From JBEVMS01 sp040508515 (GTDB lineage Bacteria > Pseudomonadota > Gammaproteobacteria > Xanthomonadales > Rhodanobacteraceae): DNA of 5,478 nucleotides. Below the pieces are notes generated by a model, which was not told where the DNA came from, made no database searches, and saw nothing but the letters and a program-made list of their open reading frames with translations. Positions 1 to 3,570 of this stretch are shown here, one piece after another (position 1 is the first letter of the stretch; each line of letters opens with the position of its first letter). Where the stretch lies: contig JBEVMS010000265.1 in the NCBI GenBank assembly GCA_040508515.1, positions 1 through 5,478 on the forward strand. Direction: 5' to 3'. Position numbers and translations under genes: made by a program.

Positions 1-62
1 GTAGCGCTACCAACCCGGGCAGCGAGCAACGCGCGGGAAAAACCCACGCCAACGGCGTTGGC
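1..62. repeat. Cluster of small palindromes in the region downstream of fliC
   Basis: Three short inverted repeats sit here: a perfect 10-base palindrome GTAGCGCTAC at 1-10, GGG-AAAAA-CCC at 35-45, and GCCAACG-G-CGTTGGC at 48-62. The hexamer GCCAAC (or its complement GTTGGC) recurs at 48, 57, 89 and 105, linking this stretch to the larger stem-loop at 85-114. No ORF with coding character covers the stretch and I found no convincing promoter for a leftward downstream gene. In related flagellar loci the capping-protein gene fliD lies beyond fliC, so it may start left of the window, but nothing here proves it. Confidence 0.4.
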
Positions 63-80
63 TTGACCTGCGTTTCGCAT

Positions 81-114
81 TAAACGTCGCCAACGCTATA
101 TGGGGTTGGCGACG
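81..114 (-). terminator. Second, distal stem-loop terminator of the fliC transcript
   Basis: CGTCGCCAAC at 85-94 and GTTGGCGACG at 105-114 form a perfect 10-bp stem with a 10-base loop. Read leftward (the fliC direction) the stem is followed by TTTAAT, a weak U-tract. Read rightward there is no T run, so leftward termination is the better reading. It lies 7 bases beyond the first stem-loop unit and would act as a back-up terminator. Confidence 0.5.
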
Positions 115-116
115 GC

Positions 117-151
117 AAAACCGATCTGGCCGCCGTGAAGCGACCAGATCG
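117..151 (-). terminator. Rho-independent terminator of fliC
   Basis: Ten bases past the fliC stop codon, bases 122-151 fold into a 12-bp stem with one G-T pair and a 6-base loop (CGATCTGG pairs with CCAGATCG at the base). On the minus strand it is followed by G and then TTTT (117-120). The stem is strong and the T-tract short. Position and orientation fit the end of a single-gene flagellin transcript. Confidence 0.75.
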
Positions 152-160
152 TGATCTACA

Positions 161-1381
161 TTACTGCAGCAACTTCAGCACTTGCTGCGGCTGCGAGTTG
201 GCCGTGGCCAGCACCGAGATACCAGCCTGCTGCAGCACCTGCGCCTTGCTGAGGTTGGCCGTTTCCTGGGCGAAGTCCGCGTCCTGGATCGAGCTCTGCG
301 AAGCCTGCAGGTTGGTCGACTGCGCCGACAGCGTGGCGATGGTCGACTGGAAACGGTTCTGCACCGCGCCCAGGGTGGAGTTGATCGTGCTGACCGAGGT
401 CAGCGCCGCATCGATGCGGGCGATCAAGGCGTTGGCATCGTCCACGGAGAGTACGTCGCCGCCTTCCAGCGAACCGGAAACCGTGGTGGTCACGCCAGTA
501 CCGGAGACGGTGGCCGCGGCACCGTCTGAGCCCGAAACAGTGGCAGCGTCCGACCCAAAAATACCGGCAGTACCCGCAACACCATTGACCGAGGCGGCAT
601 CCGCCGTACCACCCTCGATCGACAAAGTGCCGGTCGAGAAGATGTTCAGGCCACCATCGGAATTGACCGCGGCGCTGACGCCGTTCAGACCCGCTGAGTT
701 GATCGCATCGGCCACGTCCTGCGCGCTACCAGCGGTACCGGACAGGGTCACGGCATTGCCGTCGGCACCGGTGATGCTGATGGTGGACAGGTCCAAGGTG
801 GTCGCGCCACTGGTGGTCGGATTAAAGAAGTCGCCGCTGATCGAGGCAGTCGAGATTTCCGCCACGCCGCCGACCTGGCCGGTCTGCACACCCTGGCTCA
901 GGTTCACGTCGATCGCCTGACCCACGTTGGCACCGATCTGGAACGACAACTGACCAGCCTGGCCGTTCAAGATGTTGGTGCCGTTGAAGCTGGTCTGGTT
1001 GGCGATGCGGTTGATTTCCTGCAGACGCTGCTGGACTTCCGTGTTGATCGCCTGGCGGTCGCTGGCCTGCGAGGTGCCGTTGGCCGCCTGCACGGCCAGA
1101 TCGCGGATCGCCTGCAGGTTGGAGGTCACCTGGTTGAGCGCCGAGCCGGCGGTCTGCGCCAGGTTGATCGCATCGCTGGCGTTGTTGCTGGCCTGCGCCA
1201 GACCACCGATCTGGGTCTGGAAGCGGGTGGCGATCGCGAAGCCGGCCGCGTTGTCGGCGGCGCTGTTGATCTGCAAACCCGAGGACAGGCGCTGGGTGGC
1301 CTGGGCCAGGGCGCTCTGCGATTTGGTGAGGTTGTTCTGTGCATTCAACGATGCAATGTTGGTATTGATAACCAGTGACAT
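161..1381 (-). CDS. fliC: Flagellin (flagellar filament protein)
   Basis: This encodes the subunit of the flagellar filament, exported by the flagellar type III system and polymerised outside the cell. The 406-aa protein has the conserved N-terminal D0/D1 helices (opening MSLVINTNIASLNAQ, through the SFNGTNILNG segment at about 131-140) and the C-terminal D1/D0 helices (about 325-406, with DADFAQETANLSKAQVLQQAG and the end VLKLLQ). Between them lies a variable outer domain, about 175-305, rich in Ser, Thr, Gly and Ala. It contains a stretch resembling the flagellin hook IN motif (about 200-255) and three TVSG copies at 281, 291 and 300. No cysteine is present. The start is fixed by homology of the first residues and an AGGAG site 6 bases upstream. 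It has its own FliA promoter and terminators. The glycosylation-type genes begin divergently on the other side. The flg22-equivalent segment (residues 30-51) is diverged. Identity is certain from the terminal domains. Confidence 0.98.
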   Translation of the reverse strand: MSLVINTNIASLNAQNNLTKSQSALAQATQRLSSGLQINSAADNAAGFAIATRFQTQIGGLAQASNNASDAINLAQTAGSALNQVTSNLQAIRDLAVQAANGTSQASDRQAINTEVQQRLQEINRIANQTSFNGTNILNGQAGQLSFQIGANVGQAIDVNLSQGVQTGQVGGVAEISTASISGDFFNPTTSGATTLDLSTISITGADGNAVTLSGTAGSAQDVADAINSAGLNGVSAAVNSDGGLNIFSTGTLSIEGGTADAASVNGVAGTAGIFGSDAATVSGSDGAAATVSGTGVTTTVSGSLEGGDVLSVDDANALIARIDAALTSVSTINSTLGAVQNRFQSTIATLSAQSTNLQASQSSIQDADFAQETANLSKAQVLQQAGISVLATANSQPQQVLKLLQ

Positions 1382-1387
1382 GGAAGT

Positions 1388-1392
1388 CTCCT
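1388..1392 (-). promoter_or_regulatory. Ribosome binding site of fliC
   Basis: AGGAG on the minus strand (within TAGGAGA) lies 6 bases before the fliC ATG, a near-ideal Shine-Dalgarno site as expected for a very highly translated protein. It confirms the ATG at 1379-1381 as the start. Confidence 0.88.
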
Positions 1393-1473
1393 ACGGACCG
1401 AAAGCCGGTTTGTTGAGTTCTGCTCATTCCGGCGGGGCTTCCGATTTCCGGAGTACCGACCGCCTCGGATAGC

Positions 1474-1500
1474 TTTTCGGCGCGACAGAGAAATACTTGA
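1474..1500 (-). promoter_or_regulatory. Sigma-28 (FliA) promoter of fliC
   Basis: On the minus strand, TCAAGTAT (1493-1500) is followed after exactly 11 bases by GCCGAAAA (1474-1481). The enterobacterial FliA consensus is TAAAGTTT-N11-GCCGATAA, so 6 of 8 and 7 of 8 bases match with the exact spacing. The expected transcript start is near 1467, giving a leader of about 86 bases before the fliC ATG. This places fliC in the late class of flagellar genes, transcribed after hook completion and release of FliA from its anti-sigma factor FlgM (established knowledge of flagellar systems). Confidence 0.88.
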
Positions 1501-1501
1501 G

Positions 1502-1527
1502 GGCTCGCATTGTGCAATCTGTGAGCC
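1502..1527. repeat. Imperfect 26-base palindrome in the divergent control region
   Basis: GGCTCGCA (1502-1509) and TGTGAGCC (1520-1527) are inverted copies with one mismatch, separated by 10 bases that themselves contain ATTG-TG-CAAT (1509-1518). It abuts the upstream edge of the FliA -35 element and lies about 65-90 bases upstream of the sigma-54 -24 element. That is a suitable place for a dimeric regulator or an enhancer-binding protein. No known family consensus was matched to the whole palindrome. Confidence 0.4.
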
Positions 1528-1535
1528 ACGCCACA
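1520..1535. promoter_or_regulatory. CRP/Clp-like operator between the divergent promoters
   Basis: TGTGA-GCCACG-CCACA matches the CRP-family consensus TGTGA-N6-TCACA at 9 of 10 conserved positions. Xanthomonads carry the CRP homologue Clp, which binds CRP-like sites and responds to cyclic di-GMP (established knowledge). The site is centred about 60 bases upstream of the predicted fliC transcript start, close to the classical -61.5 position for CRP activation, and about 92 bases upstream of the predicted sigma-54 start. Its right half overlaps no promoter element and its left arm is shared with the palindrome at 1502-1527. A single site in a 303-base region can occur by chance, so this is a candidate. 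Confidence 0.45.
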
Positions 1536-1592
1536 TCCGTCAGCGGGCTATCGCCGCGGCGCGTATCCAGGGGCAAAAGTCCATCAGCGCCT

Positions 1593-1608
1593 TGGCATCT
1601 GCCTTGCA
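1593..1608 (+). promoter_or_regulatory. Sigma-54 (RpoN) promoter of the sugar-modification genes
   Basis: TGGCATC-TGCC-TTGCA reproduces the sigma-54 consensus TGGCAyr-N4-TTGCw with only one departure, and has the invariant GG (1594-1595) and GC (1606-1607) exactly 10 bases apart. The predicted transcript start is about 1619-1620, some 65-77 bases before the possible aminotransferase starts at 1685 and 1697. Sigma-54 promoters need an AAA+ activator bound upstream. In polar flagellar systems this is usually FleQ or a relative, and the 1502-1535 elements lie in the usual range for such a site. Confidence 0.82.
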
Positions 1609-1684
1609 GGTTGGCATCCATGATCGGCACCGGGCGACAAAAAACCGTCGCCACCCGCTGTGCGTCGCATAGCGCTTCAAGCAT

Positions 1685-2887
1685 GTGGATACAACGATGT
1701 CACCCGTTGCGGCAACACGCGATAACCAAAACACTCCTCCGCTCGCAGCGCACGAAGGCCAGACGCCTTCGCAACTCATGCATGTTCCCTTGTTGGCCGC
1801 GCGCCTGCCCGATGCCGATGTCTTGTTGCCGTACCTGCGGCGCATTGATGGCAACCGCTGGTACACCAACTTCGGCCCGCTGGTCGGCGAGTTGGAGCAG
1901 CGTCTGGCGCAAACCTTCGCTAGCAAGGCGACACCTACCGTGGTAACCGCCGCCAACGGCACCGCCGCGCTCGAACTGGCGCTGGGCGCATTGCAATTGC
2001 CTGCCGGTGCGACCGTCTTGCTGCCGGCGCTGACCTTCGTGGCCACCGCCACCGCGGTCATCCGCGCCGGTTATCGGCCGCTGATTGCCGATGTCGATCC
2101 AGATCATTGGTTGCTCACTCCTGAGCATGCGCACGCCTGGCTGGCCAATCACCGTATCGATGCGGTGATGCCGGTGGCTACCTTTGGACTGGCACAGTCG
2201 GTTACGGCGTGGGATGCGTTCTATCAGCAGACCGGCGTGCCGGTGCTGATCGATGCGGCCGGCGCGTTCGGCAATCAAGCCGCCGCACAGCATTGCCATG
2301 TGGCTTTCAGCATGCACGCCACTAAGACCTTGGCCGCCGGCGAGGGCGGCTTCGTGGTCACGCCCGATTCCTCGCTGGCTGCGCGCGTGCGCCAATTGAG
2401 CAACTTCGGCATTGATCTGGAATGCGCCAGCCAGGTGTTCACGCCCGGCTGCAATGGCAAGCTCAGCGAATACCATGCCGCGGTGGCGCACGCGGCGCTG
2501 GACCAATGGCCACACGTCAGCGCGCAGCGTCGTCAGGCGCAAGCACGCTATCTGCACTTGCTCCAGCAATACTGTCCGACGGTGCGTAGACAACCGCGCG
2601 ACGACGATGGTGTCTATCCGATTATGGTGGTCGCCCTGCCCGCGCCACATCGCGCGCGCGATCTGCAAGCGCAGCTGGCCAGCGCGGGCATCCAGACCCG
2701 GCAGTGGTATTGCCCCACCCTGGATCAACACCCGGCCTTTCGCGAATTCGCCCCGGATGCGCTGCCGGTATCGCACGACCTTTCCCAGCGCCTGCTCGGG
2801 CTGCCGTTCTTTCTGGATATCAGCGCGGCGCAGATGCAGCACGTCTGCCGCACGCTGGGCCAACTGCTTGAGCAAGACCCGGCATGA
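1685..2887 (+). CDS. DegT/DnrJ/EryC1/StrS-family sugar aminotransferase (VioA-like)
   Basis: A PLP-dependent enzyme of the family that transfers an amino group to nucleotide-linked keto-sugars, for example forming dTDP-4-amino-4,6-dideoxyglucose. Visible fold-type I signatures in order: N-G-T at 91-93 (cofactor phosphate region), LLPALTFVATATAVIRAG followed by D-V-D (about 118-141), Asp190 in LIDAAGAFGN (contacts the PLP ring nitrogen), Lys214 in HATKTLAAGEGG (the Schiff-base lysine), and NGKLSEYHAAVA (about 256-267). All key residues are intact. The first codon of the longest frame is GTG at 1685. ATG at 1697 and ATG at 1778 are alternatives. The family-conserved part begins at VPLLAARLPDADV (residue 34), so the 1778 start (369 aa) suits the family length best, but no start has a good ribosome site. 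It is first in the run, 4-base ATGA overlap with the next gene. The exact sugar, and 3- versus 4-amino specificity, cannot be decided. Perosamine synthetase-type activity is an alternative. Confidence 0.88.
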   Translation: MDTTMSPVAATRDNQNTPPLAAHEGQTPSQLMHVPLLAARLPDADVLLPYLRRIDGNRWYTNFGPLVGELEQRLAQTFASKATPTVVTAANGTAALELALGALQLPAGATVLLPALTFVATATAVIRAGYRPLIADVDPDHWLLTPEHAHAWLANHRIDAVMPVATFGLAQSVTAWDAFYQQTGVPVLIDAAGAFGNQAAAQHCHVAFSMHATKTLAAGEGGFVVTPDSSLAARVRQLSNFGIDLECASQVFTPGCNGKLSEYHAAVAHAALDQWPHVSAQRRQAQARYLHLLQQYCPTVRRQPRDDDGVYPIMVVALPAPHRARDLQAQLASAGIQTRQWYCPTLDQHPAFREFAPDALPVSHDLSQRLLGLPFFLDISAAQMQHVCRTLGQLLEQDPA

Positions 2888-3456
2888 GCCTGATCGATCC
2901 GGCCCAACTGGGCCTACGCCATTGCGGCCGCAACGTGCGCATCTATGCCGGCGCCAAGATCATCGGCGGCGAATTCATCAGCCTCGGCGACAACGTCATC
3001 ATCGACGATTTCGTCTTCATCTACGCAACCGCTACGACCGTGATCGGCAGCCACGTGCATCTGGCGTCGTTCTGCTCGATCACCGGCGGTGGCAGCTTGC
3101 AGATGGGCGATTTCACCAACCTGTCCTCCGGCGCGCGAGTGCTTACCGGCACCGACAATTTTCACGGTAGCGGGCTGACCAATTCCACCATTCCGGCCGA
3201 GTTGCGCAAGGTGCAGCGCGCCGCCGTGACGATCGACCGCCACGCGATGATTGGTGCCAACGCCATCGTGCTGCCTGGGCTTCATGTCGGCGAAGGCGCT
3301 GCCGTGGGTGCCGGCGCGGTAGTCACGCGCGACCTGCCGCCGTGGGGCATCTATGCCGGCAACCCGGCGCGGCGACTGCGCGATCGACCCTCGCAGGCGA
3401 TCCTCGCCGATGCGGAGACACTGCGCAGTCGTCACCCGTTTCAATCCACGCCCTAA
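2884..3456 (+). CDS. Left-handed beta-helix (hexapeptide repeat) acyltransferase
   Basis: A cytoplasmic, probably trimeric acyltransferase of the WbbJ/maltose-acetyltransferase type, using acetyl-CoA or another acyl donor. The 190-aa sequence shows imperfect [LIV]-G-x4 hexapeptide repeats over about 17-85 (NVRIYAGAKIIGG, ISLGDNVIIDDF, TVIGSHVHLASF) and again over about 115-147, a loop at 86-112 carrying TDNFHG with His94 as the likely catalytic base, and the family ending G-A-G-A-V-V-T-R-D-L-P with GNPARRLR (159-166). The length is normal for the family. Its ATG overlaps the aminotransferase TGA (ATGA), a sign of translational coupling and a common pathway, so N-acylation of the new amino sugar is the simplest role (compare VioB-type enzymes). 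O-acetylation of a sugar cannot be excluded. The acyl donor cannot be read from sequence. Confidence 0.85.
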   Translation: MSLIDPAQLGLRHCGRNVRIYAGAKIIGGEFISLGDNVIIDDFVFIYATATTVIGSHVHLASFCSITGGGSLQMGDFTNLSSGARVLTGTDNFHGSGLTNSTIPAELRKVQRAAVTIDRHAMIGANAIVLPGLHVGEGAAVGAGAVVTRDLPPWGIYAGNPARRLRDRPSQAILADAETLRSRHPFQSTP

Positions 3457-3570
3457 GACACGCCGCCGTCAACCCGTCGCGAGTGCATGCCGCGCCGCCG
3501 CCAGCGCGCGCTGAGGCATCACCGGGCGATGCACGATCCCGGCGTTGTTCCACACTTTTAGAGACCGCGC

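Noticed and set aside
45..80. Possible sigma-54 or sigma-28 promoter for a leftward gene beyond fliC
   Set aside because: The best sigma-54 candidates have poor flanking matches or an 11-base GG-GC spacing, and a TCAAG-like -35 is not followed by GCCGATAA at 11 bases.
135..1529. Several open frames on both strands overlapping fliC (135-920, 972-1472, 822-1529)
   Set aside because: They are out-of-frame shadows of a flagellin gene with intact conserved ends. Their proteins show biased Arg/Pro or Cys/Ala composition and no domain.
1424..1684. 86-codon minus-strand open frame in the divergent control region
   Set aside because: It runs across the FliA promoter and the sigma-54 promoter, has no ribosome site of note and no recognisable family.
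1700..2875. 391-codon open frame on the minus strand opposite the aminotransferase
   Set aside because: It is rich in Arg, Gln, His and Gly with no recognisable domain, while the plus-strand frame has every PLP-enzyme motif. Long antisense frames are common in GC-rich genes.
2412..3170. 252-codon plus-strand frame spanning the end of the aminotransferase and the acyltransferase
   Set aside because: It overlaps two well-supported genes in another frame and is dominated by Arg, Ser and Cys without motif.
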